DNA from: JACMJL01 sp963791805 | Lineage (GTDB): Bacteria; Bacillota; Clostridia; Clostridiales; Clostridiaceae | NCBI GenBank assembly: GCA_963791805.1 | Contig: CAWBTU010000004.1 | Coordinates: 806,001-870,000 of the forward strand | Reading direction: 5' to 3' | DNA length: 64,000 nucleotides | In this document: positions 1 to 9,424 of the stretch, piece after piece | Layout: every line of letters begins with the position of its first letter | How positions within the stretch are numbered: the stretch's first letter is position 1 | Notes under the pieces: model-generated | Database searches by the model: none | The model's input: only the letters and a program-made list of their open reading frames with translations | Told to the model about the DNA's origin: nothing | Position numbers and translations under genes: made by a program

Positions 1-746
1 GCTATTTTATAATCTGTAATTACCCCATTTTTTAATTCACTTATAAAAGTTTCCGCTGTTGTAGTTATTTCATCTAATCCATCTTCTCCGTGAACTATCA
101 TAGCTCGCTCTGATCCAAGTTTTAATAATACCTCTGCCACAGTATGGGTAAACTTTTTATCAAAAATACCAATAACTTGACCTTTTGCAAAAGAAGGATT
201 AGTAATTGGACCTAATATATTAAATATTGTCCTAGTACCTATTTCCTTTCTAGGGCCAGCAACATTTTTCATTGCTAAGTGGTATTTCTGTGCAAATAAG
301 AAAGCCATTCCTTTTTCTTTAATTATTTTGCTTGCTACTTCTGGCTCATTATCAATATTAATTCCCAGTGCTGAAAGCACATCAGCACTGCCACTATTAC
401 TTGAAACCGCCCTATTGCCATGTTTTGCTACCTTCACCCCTGCTGAAGCTGCAACAATTGCAGCAGCACTAGAAATATTAAAGGTTTTTCCTCCATCTCC
501 TCCAGTTCCACAGGTATCTATTACATAGATGTCTCCTAAATTTACTTTTGTTGCATTTTCTCTCATTGCCTTTGCACAGCCAGTAATTTCATCTATAGTT
601 TCACCTTTCATCCTTAAACCAATTAAAAAAGCGCCAATTTGAGATGAAGTTGCTTCACCTTTCATTATTTCATTCATTGATGTAAATGCTTCTTGTTCAG
701 TTAAATTTTCTTTTAGTACAACTTTACTAATTACATCTTTTATCAT
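1..746 (-). CDS. trpD: Anthranilate phosphoribosyltransferase, C-terminus cut by window edge
   Basis: Transfers phosphoribose from PRPP to anthranilate, the second committed step of tryptophan synthesis. About 248 N-terminal residues are visible; the normal family length is about 335-340, so the end lies outside the window. The PRPP-binding glycine motif DTCGTGGDGGKTFNISS and the later KHGNRAVSS and GPRKEIGTRTIFNILGP motifs are all present. Start ATG at 744-746, preceded by GAGGTGG. The reading frame overlaps the end of trpG by 20 bases, which points to translational coupling in trpE-trpG-trpD. No damage is seen in the visible part. Confidence 0.95.
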   Translation of the reverse strand, partial: MIKDVISKVVLKENLTEQEAFTSMNEIMKGEATSSQIGAFLIGLRMKGETIDEITGCAKAMRENATKVNLGDIYVIDTCGTGGDGGKTFNISSAAAIVAASAGVKVAKHGNRAVSSNSGSADVLSALGINIDNEPEVASKIIKEKGMAFLFAQKYHLAMKNVAGPRKEIGTRTIFNILGPITNPSFAKGQVIGIFDKKFTHTVAEVLLKLGSERAMIVHGEDGLDEITTTAETFISELKNGVITDYKI

Positions 747-1314
747 TACAAACCACCTCTACAAAATTACTTATTATCTTTTTGCCTTCCTCAGTAAATA
801 TTGATTCTGGGTGAAACTGAAGTCCAAAAACATTATATTTTTTATGCTTCATGGCCATTATCAATCCATCTTCTGTTTCAGCTGTAATAATTAATTCTTC
901 AGGAACTGTGTCTCTTTCAACAATCAATGAATGATATCTCATTATCTTTAATGGATTCTTTATGCCTTGGAAAAGTTCATTTTCATTATGCTTAATTATT
1001 GAAGTTTTTCCATGCATTATTTCTGGTGCACTAATTATTTTACCCCCATAAATATATCCAATTGCTTGATGTCCTAGGCAGATACCAAGTATTGGTGCTT
1101 GTTCTTGAAAAGCACTTATGACCTCAAGGCTTAATCCTGCATTTTCAGGTCTTCCTGGACCAGGTGAAATAATAATTCCTTCTATCTTTAATTTTTTCAA
1201 TTCTTCAATAGTAAAGCTATCATTTCTCATTACCTTAACCTCTGGATAAATTTCTCCTATATACTGATAAAGATTGTAGGTGAAAGAATCATAATTATCT
1301 ATTATTAATATCAC
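727..1314 (-). CDS. trpG: Anthranilate synthase glutamine amidotransferase subunit
   Basis: Class I glutamine amidotransferase that supplies ammonia to TrpE for anthranilate synthesis. 195 residues, normal for the family. The oxyanion segment SPGPGRPENAG (about 50-60), the nucleophile Cys79 in LGICLGHQ and the His168-Glu170 pair in FHPES form the full catalytic set. The start codon is GTG and overlaps the trpE stop by one base (TAGTG), so translation is probably coupled. Such proteins sometimes also serve PabB, but the position next to trpE argues for tryptophan synthesis. Confidence 0.95.
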   Translation of the reverse strand: MILIIDNYDSFTYNLYQYIGEIYPEVKVMRNDSFTIEELKKLKIEGIIISPGPGRPENAGLSLEVISAFQEQAPILGICLGHQAIGYIYGGKIISAPEIMHGKTSIIKHNENELFQGIKNPLKIMRYHSLIVERDTVPEELIITAETEDGLIMAMKHKKYNVFGLQFHPESIFTEEGKKIISNFVEVVCNDKRCN

Positions 1315-2744
1315 TATAATACCTCCCTAAGCGCCATAGATTTATTTAAGGTTTCAGCATATTCCTTTTCAGGTACTGAATCATATACAATTCCTGCTCC
1401 TGCTTGAACATATGCAAATTCATCTTTAAACACTATTGTTCTTATTGCAATGCATGTATCCATGCTACCTTCATAGGAGAAATAGCCTACAGCACCTGAA
1501 TATATTCCTCTTCTTACATTTTCAAGCTCATCGATAATCTCCATAGCTCTTATTTTTGGAGCTCCTGAAACTGTTCCTACTGGTAAACAGGATGAAAGTG
1601 CATTAAAACAATTAAGTCCTGGTACTAATTCTCCTGATACCTTAGAGGCTATATGCATAACATGTGAGAACATATCCACTTCCATAAACTTTTCTAATTT
1701 TACAGTTCCAAATTCACTTATCCTACCAATATCATTTCTTCCCAAATCAACCAACATTAAATGCTCAGCTACTTCCTTTTCATCTTGCAAAAGATCTTTA
1801 CTTAACTTTTCATCTTCCTTTACATCTTGCCCTCTTGGCCTTGTACCTGCAATAGGATTTGTATATACCTTATTATTCTCAACTTTAACTAAGCTTTCTG
1901 GTGAAGCACCTGCCAATTGAAAAGTTTCAAAATCAATATAAAACATATAGGGTGAAGGATTACTATTTCTTAGCCTTCTGTAAACTTCAAAGGGTGGTGT
2001 AGAGTTTTTAATCTTTAATCTTTGAGACAGAACAACTTGAAATATATCTCCTGCTTTTATATAATCCTTAGCTCTTTTTACAATTTGGCAAAATTCTTCT
2101 TTGTTATAGTTTGAGTTAATCTCTCTTGATCCAGATGCATCTATAAGTTCATGATTTAATGATTCATGCCTCAATAATTCTTTAGTTTTGTAAAGGTTAT
2201 TATAAACAGTAGCGTAGTCTTCATTATCCTCAGGAAGTACATTATGAATAATCATCAAGGTGTGTTTAAAATGGTCATAACATATATAATCCTTATAAAA
2301 TAGTAAGAATGCTTCAGGAACATTTAATTCATCCGGATTGTTATCAGGTAATATCTCATATTGCCTTATTACATCGTAACCTACATATCCTATAGCCCCA
2401 CCAACAAATGGAAGGTCCAAATCTAATTTTTCATATCCCTGTAGCAGATGTGCTTCAGCAAAATCTAAAATATTACCTTTAACTTCTTCTACTACATCTC
2501 CCCTAGCAATAGTTATATTTTCCTTTTGGCTACTAATAGACTTGTACGGATTGCTTCCAATAAAGGAGTATCTGCCTTCTTCTCCTTTTATAGAAGCACT
2601 TTCAAGAAGAAACTTATATTTTCCTTTGATTCTATAAAATAATTTTACTGGGGTCGTCTCATCCCCATTAAACCTAATGTAAATTGGAAAAATCATATTG
2701 GATTTCTTCTTTTCTATAAACTCTTTTTCAGTTAAACTAATCAT
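1314..2744 (-). CDS. trpE: Anthranilate synthase component I
   Basis: Chorismate-utilising enzyme that makes anthranilate with TrpG. 476 residues from the ATG at 2742-2744, which follows AAGGGGGC at proper spacing. An open frame continues 32 codons upstream to 2840, but that part lies inside the T-box antiterminator and terminator and is not coding. The N-terminal half carries the tryptophan feedback region (LLESASIKGEEGRYSFIG, about residues 45-62). The C-terminal half has the chorismate-binding signatures IAGTRPRG, DLGRNDIGR, PVGTVSGAPKIRAMEI and AGAGIVYDSVPE. First gene of the trp operon and controlled by the leader at 2791-3125. Confidence 0.96.
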   Translation of the reverse strand: MISLTEKEFIEKKKSNMIFPIYIRFNGDETTPVKLFYRIKGKYKFLLESASIKGEEGRYSFIGSNPYKSISSQKENITIARGDVVEEVKGNILDFAEAHLLQGYEKLDLDLPFVGGAIGYVGYDVIRQYEILPDNNPDELNVPEAFLLFYKDYICYDHFKHTLMIIHNVLPEDNEDYATVYNNLYKTKELLRHESLNHELIDASGSREINSNYNKEEFCQIVKRAKDYIKAGDIFQVVLSQRLKIKNSTPPFEVYRRLRNSNPSPYMFYIDFETFQLAGASPESLVKVENNKVYTNPIAGTRPRGQDVKEDEKLSKDLLQDEKEVAEHLMLVDLGRNDIGRISEFGTVKLEKFMEVDMFSHVMHIASKVSGELVPGLNCFNALSSCLPVGTVSGAPKIRAMEIIDELENVRRGIYSGAVGYFSYEGSMDTCIAIRTIVFKDEFAYVQAGAGIVYDSVPEKEYAETLNKSMALREVL

Positions 2745-2790
2745 AATTAGCCCCCTTATTATTAGAAATTTATTTTTATAGTCAAACAAG

Positions 2791-2829
2791 CAAAAAAGCC
2801 ACTTCATCCTGTTAATGGGACGAAGTGAC
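2791..2829 (-). terminator. T-box-controlled intrinsic terminator before trpE
   Basis: On the minus strand, CACTTCGTCC and AGGATGAAGTG form a stem around a CATTAAC loop, followed by GC and six T (2792-2797). Its 5' arm immediately follows the T-box sequence, so the arm can alternatively pair in the antiterminator, as in known T-box leaders. Confidence 0.9.
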
Positions 2830-3125
2830 CGCGGTGCCACCCATACTTGGAGATTTAGATATTATAAAAAAACAAAAGCATTTCATCCAAAAGGACGAAA
2901 TGCAAAATCTCGTTATGCCACCTAAATAACCATCTTAATCAGGTACAGATAAATCGATACCCTGTCCTTTTAACGGTGGACTTTCCGGTTAATGCTACTA
3001 CTAATTCGCACCACATCTCACAGACCCATTCAATAATGGCTACAGTATCTAGCTCTCACCAGCCTAGATTCGCTTAAACTAAATTCCCTTATTTACTCTT
3101 TCTGATCACAGATATTAAAATTATT
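2791..3125 (-). promoter_or_regulatory. T-box leader (tRNA-Trp sensing) of the trp operon
   Basis: The minus strand carries the conserved T-box sequence GGGTGGCACCGCGG at 2829-2842. Upstream are stem I elements (GGCTGGTGAGAG near 3055) and GAATGGGTCTGTGAG near 3017-3031, in which the expected specifier triplet is TGG (3026-3028), the tryptophan codon. Uncharged tRNA-Trp should pair with the specifier and with the T-box bulge, favouring the antiterminator and letting trpEGD be transcribed. A second strong hairpin at 2878-2903, followed by a T-rich run, sits at the position of stem III. Tryptophan specificity fits the downstream genes. Confidence 0.93.
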
Positions 3126-3132
3126 ATATTTA

Positions 3133-3161
3133 TAATATATCTATAATTTTTTTTTGTCAAT
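3133..3161 (-). promoter_or_regulatory. Promoter of the trp operon
   Basis: TTGACA (3156-3161) and TATTAT (3133-3138) are separated by 17 bases, a sigma-A-type match. Transcription would start near 3126, just upstream of T-box stem I and right after the stop of the upstream RNA ligase-like gene. Confidence 0.75.
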
Positions 3162-3182
3162 AACTATTTTACTTAATTTCTT

Positions 3183-3713
3183 TTAATATAGTGAAACACT
3201 AAAATCTAAATTAGAATCTTCACTCTCATCAATAATTTCAATATTTATTTTATTCACTCTTGTTCTAAATGTTTCATCAAATCCTTTTGTTTCATTAACA
3301 GCTTTCTGATAAGTATCAAAATCACTCATTTTACCTAGGGTTACATGTGGATGATAACCCACTTCCCTTAATAAATGCTTCTCTAAAATACCCGTATATA
3401 ATCTGTCATGCAACTCAATTATTTTATCGTTTCCTTGCTTAACGTTTAAAAAAATACAATAATCTGTTCTATCTTGAAATGCAAAACTTGTGCCTGTAAC
3501 ACCTTGCATTTTTAATTCAAAGGATTTAAATCCCGAAACAGCTTTAATAATATGTTTTCTAAGTTCATCCTCAGTAATATCACTCTCAAAAGGAAACACT
3601 AGAGTGATATGCGGTTCGACATGTTTTGCTTGTGGATCATATTTTCTTCTTAATTCTTCAATCACTTCTACATTATGAAATTCTGGGCTAATTAATATGC
3701 ATCTTTTCGACAT
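3183..3713 (-). CDS. 2'-5' RNA ligase / cyclic phosphodiesterase superfamily protein
   Basis: 176-residue member of the 2H phosphoesterase (LigT-like) superfamily. The two signature motifs are PHITLVF (His about 35) and PHVTLGK (second His about 122), the pair that forms the active site in this family. Members act on 2'-5' phosphodiester or cyclic phosphate bonds in RNA or nucleotides; the actual substrate cannot be read from the sequence. Start ATG follows AAGGGGG. It lies between topB and the trp promoter, in the same direction as topB, with no clear terminator between them. Confidence 0.85.
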   Translation of the reverse strand: MSKRCILISPEFHNVEVIEELRRKYDPQAKHVEPHITLVFPFESDITEDELRKHIIKAVSGFKSFELKMQGVTGTSFAFQDRTDYCIFLNVKQGNDKIIELHDRLYTGILEKHLLREVGYHPHVTLGKMSDFDTYQKAVNETKGFDETFRTRVNKINIEIIDESEDSNLDFSVSLY

Positions 3714-3829
3714 TTTTCTTACCCCCTTATAAATGCACTAATACATGTATAAAGCATTTCACGCCACATTCTATATATTAATTAAACCATAAAAAATGAA
3801 ATATTTCAACCATGTACTTGCAGTGATTA

Positions 3830-6082
3830 CTATTGAAAATCTAATTCTATTTTATCTTCCTTAAGTACAAGCCTTGCGGAAAATTCATTCCCTTTTTTAG
3901 ATTTAAAGCCTGCAATAATTTCTGTTTTCCCATATTTAAGAAGAAATTTAGCTTGATCTATAGGTATAACAACACCACAAATCTCTCCAACAAAAAACTT
4001 ACATCCACTTTGCCAGTTGGTACAACCGTAGCCTTTTTTATTACGAACTACCTGTCCTTTTTTGCAAACAGGACATACACCTAGGATATTATTTAAATTT
4101 TCATCAATCTCTATTTCTTCATCACCAAATACTTCTCCGTATAATTTTTTAGTTTCAATTACACCATTATGCTTTAATGCTTTAGTAAAATTGTTATTGA
4201 TGTAGTTTTCCAGCTTAGTCATAAATTCATCAGGAAGTAATTCCTTATTTGATACCATATTTAGTCCCTTTTCCCAGCTAGCTGTTAAAATAGGGTTTAG
4301 AAGAGTTGGTACTGAGTCTTTTATTACTTCGTATACCATTTCTCCTCTTTTAGATGGAGTTAGTATTTGAGTTTTTTTATTTGTGCTTATATAATCAATC
4401 TTTTCAAGTTTTTTTAAAATCTCTGCTCTAGTAGCACTTGTTCCTATACCTGAACCTTTTATCTGCTCTCTCAATTCTTCATCTTCAATTAATTTACCTG
4501 CATTCTCCATGGCTAATATTATTGAACCTGAAGTATACCTCTTTGGTGGAGATGTTTCTCCTTCTTTAACGTTCATTTCAAAGAGCTTCACTTTCTGACC
4601 TTTTTTAAGTTTGCTCAAAAAGCTTAGTTCCTTTTCCTCACCTTGACTAGATTCTGGTTTTAGAACTTCAAGATAGCCTTTAAAGGTACATACTTTATCA
4701 GTTGTATTAAAGCTTTCCTTGCCTTGCAAGGTTACTATAGTTACTTTGCTAAACTTAGCAGCAGGATAAAAAATCGCCAAAAATCTTCTAACAATTAAGT
4801 TATAAATATTCTTATCTAAGTCTTTTAAGGAATTATAATTTTCTAGTCCTTCACCTGTTGGTATGATGGCGTAATGATCAGTTATTTTACTGTCATCCAC
4901 ATATTTTGATTTTTCAATACCTTCATGCCACTTATTATCAAGTATAGTTTTAGCAAATATTTTTATATCCTGGTCATCCTGAAAACTTATTAATTTTGCT
5001 ATGTTCTTATCAATTTGTTTTGCCACAGCAGTAGATAAAACTCTTGCATCAGTTCTTGGATATGTAACAAGTTTCTTTTCATAAAGGTTTTGTATTTTGC
5101 TCAAGGTCTCATCAGGATTAATTTTGTATATTTTAGAACATTCATTTTGTATCTCTGCTAAATTAAAAAGAAGTGGTGGATTTTTATTTTCGTTAGCCTT
5201 TGTAACTTGCTCAATAATTGCATCCTCTACTTCACTTTCTATTTCTAATTCTTCAATTAGTTTTTCTGCTGACTCTTTCCTTTTAAAACCAGTTTCACTA
5301 TATAATAAGGGGGATTCGAAATATTCAGAGCCTTGGGAAACTTTCCATTCTCCTGTATATATTTCATTATCTCCAACATTAAACATTCCTATAACTCTAT
5401 AAAATGGAATTTTAACAAAATTTCTAATTTCTCGCTCTCTTACTACTATCATTCCTAAAACGCATGACATTACACGTCCTACTGCTATTACACCTTTATC
5501 ATCCTTCATAATGGAAGCTACGCTTTTCCCATAAACTAGAGTAAGCAATCTAGAGAAATTTATTCCAAGCAGATAATCTTCCTTTGCCCTAAGGTAAGCA
5601 GAACTAGCTAAAGCATCGTATTCACTTAATGCTTTAGCTTCTTTAATTCCTCTTCTAATTTCCTCTTCAGTCTGCGAATCAATCCAAACTCTCTTTTTTT
5701 CTTTATCTTTAACTCCCACCATTTCATCTACAAGTCTATAGATGTATTCACCTTCTCTTCCTGAGTCAGTGCACACATAAATAGTGGTTATTTCGTCTCT
5801 GTTTAATAAATTTTTCACTGTTTCAAACTGCTTTGCTACTGCAGGAATCACTTCATATTTATACTCCAATGGTAGAAAAGGCAATGTAGCAAGTGACCAT
5901 CTTTTAAACTTCTCATCATAAACCTCAGGATAACTCATGGTTACCATATGTCCCACACACCAAGTAAATATTGCCTTGTCAGAGTCTATAAATCCATCTC
6001 GCTTAGTCCCGTTTACATTTAACAATTTTACATAGTCCATGGCTACAGAGGGTTTTTCTGTTATAAAAAGTGATTTTCCCAT
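3830..6082 (-). CDS. topB: DNA topoisomerase III (type IA), first copy
   Basis: Type IA topoisomerase that breaks and rejoins one DNA strand through a tyrosyl-phosphate. 750 residues. The Toprim domain is at the N-terminus (ITEKPSVA about 8-15, then TDSGREGEYIYRL), and the active-site Tyr341 lies in TYPRTDARVL. The C-terminus carries a four-cysteine zinc ribbon (CPVC then CTNWQSGC). It differs clearly from the second copy at 14274-16433, for example with a long acidic insert and a different tail, so the pair is not a recent duplication. The ribosome binding site GGGGC is modest. It sits 23 bases behind the upstream propeller-like gene, probably in one operon. Confidence 0.93.
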   Translation of the reverse strand: MGKSLFITEKPSVAMDYVKLLNVNGTKRDGFIDSDKAIFTWCVGHMVTMSYPEVYDEKFKRWSLATLPFLPLEYKYEVIPAVAKQFETVKNLLNRDEITTIYVCTDSGREGEYIYRLVDEMVGVKDKEKKRVWIDSQTEEEIRRGIKEAKALSEYDALASSAYLRAKEDYLLGINFSRLLTLVYGKSVASIMKDDKGVIAVGRVMSCVLGMIVVREREIRNFVKIPFYRVIGMFNVGDNEIYTGEWKVSQGSEYFESPLLYSETGFKRKESAEKLIEELEIESEVEDAIIEQVTKANENKNPPLLFNLAEIQNECSKIYKINPDETLSKIQNLYEKKLVTYPRTDARVLSTAVAKQIDKNIAKLISFQDDQDIKIFAKTILDNKWHEGIEKSKYVDDSKITDHYAIIPTGEGLENYNSLKDLDKNIYNLIVRRFLAIFYPAAKFSKVTIVTLQGKESFNTTDKVCTFKGYLEVLKPESSQGEEKELSFLSKLKKGQKVKLFEMNVKEGETSPPKRYTSGSIILAMENAGKLIEDEELREQIKGSGIGTSATRAEILKKLEKIDYISTNKKTQILTPSKRGEMVYEVIKDSVPTLLNPILTASWEKGLNMVSNKELLPDEFMTKLENYINNNFTKALKHNGVIETKKLYGEVFGDEEIEIDENLNNILGVCPVCKKGQVVRNKKGYGCTNWQSGCKFFVGEICGVVIPIDQAKFLLKYGKTEIIAGFKSKKGNEFSARLVLKEDKIELDFQ

Positions 6083-6105
6083 GAAAAAAGCCCCACTATC
6101 TATGT

Positions 6106-7143
6106 TTATTTATTTATTTTATTTTCCTTCAAAGTAGAACCATCAATGGATGCAATTCCATTTTTATGCACCCCTATAAGCCGACCTTGATAACTCGATA
6201 CTTTGTTAGTTTTTAAGTTTAAAATAGAACCATTAAGATCATCATTTAAGTAAATATCTCCCTCTCTAGTAACTATTATCTTTTCTTTACTAACACTAGT
6301 TTGCAAAGGAATACTAGTCCAACCACTTATAGGATTTTTTAGTTCTCCATAATATACTTTATTTACCAAATCTCCAGTTCTGCTTCCTAAACAAACCACA
6401 TCTTCAGAGTCGCAACCTAAAAAGCAAGGATTGCTGATTATCTTATCTTTGAAAATATTAGGGAATCCTTCAATATACAATTGTTTTTTAGATGCATCTT
6501 CATAGATAAATCTGTCTTCTAGTTGCGTCATTCCAATCTGTCCTACCTTTGTGTAAAGGTCTTTGTACTGTTTAATTTCCTTCATTGCATCTGATCGATA
6601 AATAATACTTCTAGTAGAGCTTCCAACATTTGCATAAAATGCATTATTAAATACTGAGAACGTCAGCTCCTTAACATCATAATTTGGATTACTAATACTA
6701 ATTCTTATATCTTTCCCTTTTTCATCTGACCACTGAATATTTTCATCTTTGGCTGCATCGTAAGAACTAATTTTAACAAATCCATCGCCCTTTTGAGAAA
6801 TATACATTCTATTCCTATCAGTAATCCATTTTGTATAGGTAGCTTTTGTACCACTAAATAGACTAATATAGGATAATTTTCCAGTTTCTCTGTTAATTAC
6901 TGTCACTCCACCATCTAAAATATATGAAGCATACTTTCCATCGTAAGAAACGCTAACATTCTTTGCGTTTTCTGGTATTTCTACATTTAGAGTTTTTTTA
7001 ATTTCTACTTTTTTTAATTCTACATTTTTCACATGAAAAGTTTTAATTTCTGCAAGATAAACCCTGTCAACATAAAAAAATCCTGTTAGTTCTATTACAA
7101 GAGCAAGAATACTCCATTTAATTAACTTTTTTAAAATTTTCAA
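6106..7143 (-). CDS. Membrane-anchored protein with propeller-like repeats, unknown function
   Basis: About 345 residues from a TTG start at 7141-7143, chosen because AAGGAG lies 8 bases upstream; open reading continues further but overlaps the preceding gene. The N-terminus is a short Lys-rich stretch and one membrane helix (IKWSILALVIELTGFFYV), so the rest is probably outside the cell. The exterior part has weak repeats of the type YDGKYASYILDGGVTVINRE and EGDIYLNDDLNGSILNLKT, resembling beta-propeller blades. No catalytic motif is recognised. It follows the glycosidase-family gene by 13 bases, so both may act at the envelope. Confidence 0.65.
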   Translation of the reverse strand: MKILKKLIKWSILALVIELTGFFYVDRVYLAEIKTFHVKNVELKKVEIKKTLNVEIPENAKNVSVSYDGKYASYILDGGVTVINRETGKLSYISLFSGTKATYTKWITDRNRMYISQKGDGFVKISSYDAAKDENIQWSDEKGKDIRISISNPNYDVKELTFSVFNNAFYANVGSSTRSIIYRSDAMKEIKQYKDLYTKVGQIGMTQLEDRFIYEDASKKQLYIEGFPNIFKDKIISNPCFLGCDSEDVVCLGSRTGDLVNKVYYGELKNPISGWTSIPLQTSVSKEKIIVTREGDIYLNDDLNGSILNLKTNKVSSYQGRLIGVHKNGIASIDGSTLKENKINK

Positions 7144-7156
7144 AAAATCACTCTCC

Positions 7157-8152
7157 TTAAGGTGTAACATAGAAGGCTGTTGATATGGTTCTTTCACCTG
7201 AACTATCAGATGGGTCATTTACTATATCACCATCATAATACATTGTTGTAGAAGACCCTCCATCCAGGTTAGCAGCATTTACTGCACCTTGACTTATAAG
7301 CAAATCCTGAACTTCTTTTATTGTTGCACCTTCTTTAGGAAATTTTCTACCATCAATAACTAACAATAAGACATGGCCATCTGCTTTCTGCGCAATTGCA
7401 GTTCTTGGCGCTAAGCCATTTTCCCCATATTTAACTTGAGCTTTACCATTAATTATAAGAGTATTGTTAAAACTTAATGCTTCTTGTATACCCATAGACA
7501 TTAATTCATTTAAGGTATGTTTTCCAACTACTAGGTTTCCACTTTTATCAAAAGCTATAGCTTCAACTTTTTCATCTTCTCTTACATTTGAAGAAATAAT
7601 TTTCCCCTCTGAAACAACAATTCCCTCTGGAAATGCTCCCGTCCCAACAAATGACTTTCCTGAAGTAGATTCATCAGTAAATCCGGCACCATTTATGCCT
7701 GCAATACCACCAAATTCTTCAACTATTTCTGATGTGGTTTGACCTCTTACTTTCATTTTTCTAGTATAACCAACTTTTACTCTTCTTGGATCTGCTATCT
7801 CTAATATGTATCCATCAAATCTTTTTTCATGAATCTCTTGTTTTACAATTGTATTGTCAGCTTTCTTATTAATCTTAATTTCACTTAAATTCTGTTCATC
7901 AGATACTTTTGTTACATCTTTCTTATCGAGAATTTTATCAATCTGCTTTTGTGACAAAAAAGCTGTGGCTAGATACTGATGATTCATAGTTTCCATTGCA
8001 GATCCTACAAAAGTTCTCTTTACATTTTTGAAAGGTCCATATAAAGTTATTAGAAAGCTGCTAACTCCCATAAAAAATATCATATACACAAAAAAGAAAA
8101 CTACAGATTTCCATAGTATTTTTCTTTTTTTCTTTACTCTTATTTTAGCCAT
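7157..8152 (-). CDS. Phosphodiester glycosidase (NAGPA/DUF2233) family exported protein
   Basis: 331 residues from ATG 8150-8152 (SD GAGG, 6-base spacing); a GTG four codons upstream is less likely. A basic N-terminus and one membrane helix (WKSVVFFFVYMIFFMGVSSFLI) anchor it in the membrane. The C-terminal half matches the NAGPA family: GINGAGF, APRTAIAQ, LLLVIDGR and the hallmark NLDGGSSTTMYYDG near the end. Family members remove or process phosphodiester-linked sugars, often in wall or exopolysaccharide metabolism; the substrate here is unknown. First gene of a probable operon with the propeller-like gene and topB. Confidence 0.85.
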   Translation of the reverse strand: MAKIRVKKKRKILWKSVVFFFVYMIFFMGVSSFLITLYGPFKNVKRTFVGSAMETMNHQYLATAFLSQKQIDKILDKKDVTKVSDEQNLSEIKINKKADNTIVKQEIHEKRFDGYILEIADPRRVKVGYTRKMKVRGQTTSEIVEEFGGIAGINGAGFTDESTSGKSFVGTGAFPEGIVVSEGKIISSNVREDEKVEAIAFDKSGNLVVGKHTLNELMSMGIQEALSFNNTLIINGKAQVKYGENGLAPRTAIAQKADGHVLLLVIDGRKFPKEGATIKEVQDLLISQGAVNAANLDGGSSTTMYYDGDIVNDPSDSSGERTISTAFYVTP

Positions 8153-8229
8153 AAAATACCTCACTTAATAATTCTTACTTAATTGACTTAGTAATTTAAA
8201 ATACCACATAATATAAACTTCTATCATAT

Positions 8230-8258
8230 AATATATAATAATACAAATTTATTTTCAA
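8230..8258 (-). promoter_or_regulatory. Probable promoter for the glycosidase-family operon
   Basis: TTGAAA (8253-8258) and TATATT (8230-8235) with a 17-base spacer, about 80 bases before the start codon. The region is very AT-rich, so chance matches are possible. Confidence 0.45.
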
Positions 8259-8282
8259 GTTAAACCGTAACATCATTTAAAT

Positions 8283-8308
8283 GGACCCACCTTCCAAAAG
8301 ATGGATCC
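8283..8308 (-). terminator. Probable terminator of the NlpC/P60 gene
   Basis: GGATCCATCTT and AAGGTGGGTCC pair with two G-U pairs around TTGG, just after the stop of the NlpC/P60 gene. The following T-run is weak (ATTTAAAT), so efficiency is uncertain. Confidence 0.55.
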
Positions 8309-8314
8309 CTACTT

Positions 8315-9424
8315 TTATTGTTTAATTCGTCTTGCTGTCAAATAGTCATCTCTACTAGCTAAATCAGCTAGTCTTACTTGTGCACCAGTGTGAGGCGCCT
8401 CAATAAAGGTACCATTTCCTACATACATACCTACATGATGTGGATCACTCCAACTTCCAAAAAGAACTAAATCTCCAGGCTGTAATTGATCTCTAGAAAC
8501 TGCTACTCCGTTATTAATCTGATCATAAGTAGTTCTCCCAATTGATACGCCAAAATGATTATAAATATATTGAGTAAACCCTGAACAATCGAAACCTGGA
8601 ATAGGAGTTGTGCCACCCCATACATAGTTAGTTCCTAAATAATTTGATGCAAAAACAACAAGAGCATTGCTAGAAATCGGCGCAGAGCCTTTCCCTGGAA
8701 CATATTTAGGCATACTATTCTTTATAGCATCTATTTGCTTTGATGTTTGATTAATTAGTACCTTAGAAGCTGCAATTTTTGAAGAGTATAATTCTTCTTC
8801 ACTTTTTGCTTGCTTAATTAATTTACTTTGCTGGTCTTTACTAGCAACAAGATCAGACATCTTTTTTTCATTTTCAGCCTTTAAACTAACTAATTTATCT
8901 TTTTTTGCATCCAAGTTTTTTTTCTTATCATTTAGTTCTGTTTTGTAACCTGAAATCTCAGAAATTATTTTTTTATCTAAATTAGATATTTTAACTACAA
9001 TTTGAACCCTACTTAGAAAGTCAGAAAATCCTTTAGAATCTAAAACAGCTTCAATTAAATTATCTGATCCTTTTACGTACATGGCCCTCATTCTTTGTCC
9101 ATATAACTTAACTTCCGCATCTAAATTAGCTTGAGCTTCTTGGACTTGCTTATTCGCCAACAAAATATCGTTTTCAGTACTGGCAATTTGTTGTTTGTTG
9201 ATATTTATTTCAATCATTATTTTTTGAATACTACTATCTAATTTTTCAATGTTTTGTTCTATGCTTTGTGTATTGCCTTGAGCAGTTTTAAGCTGATCTG
9301 TTTGTTGTTTCAATTGATCCTGCTGATTTTTTAATTTATCCTCTTCAGGACTTGCCATAACAATATTTCCAGTTAAAAAACTCAATAAAATTATAGGTAA
9401 AACCGTTTTTCTAATTTTTGACAT
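8315..9424 (-). CDS. Secreted NlpC/P60 peptidoglycan hydrolase with N-terminal coiled coil
   Basis: 369 residues. A signal peptide (about 1-24, ending near MAS) is followed by a long Gln/Lys-rich coiled coil (about 26-235) of the PcsB/CwlO type, then a C-terminal NlpC/P60 domain. The catalytic triad is visible: Cys280 in FDCSGF, His in DPHHVGMYVG and a third polar residue in EAPHTGAQV. Such enzymes cleave D-Glu-diaminopimelate bonds in wall peptides, and the coiled coil commonly restrains or localises the enzyme, for example through FtsEX; that partner is not in the window. SD GGGGGGAG. Single gene, divergent from the ABM gene. Confidence 0.93.
   Translation of the reverse strand: MSKIRKTVLPIILLSFLTGNIVMASPEEDKLKNQQDQLKQQTDQLKTAQGNTQSIEQNIEKLDSSIQKIMIEININKQQIASTENDILLANKQVQEAQANLDAEVKLYGQRMRAMYVKGSDNLIEAVLDSKGFSDFLSRVQIVVKISNLDKKIISEISGYKTELNDKKKNLDAKKDKLVSLKAENEKKMSDLVASKDQQSKLIKQAKSEEELYSSKIAASKVLINQTSKQIDAIKNSMPKYVPGKGSAPISSNALVVFASNYLGTNYVWGGTTPIPGFDCSGFTQYIYNHFGVSIGRTTYDQINNGVAVSRDQLQPGDLVLFGSWSDPHHVGMYVGNGTFIEAPHTGAQVRLADLASRDDYLTARRIKQ

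Noticed and set aside
2745..2840. 32-codon N-terminal extension of trpE
   Set aside because: It lies inside the T-box terminator and antiterminator; the ATG at 2744 has a strong binding site.
7144..7218. Longer start for the propeller-like membrane protein
   Set aside because: It would overlap the upstream gene and lacks a binding site; TTG 7143 follows AAGGAG at 8 bases.
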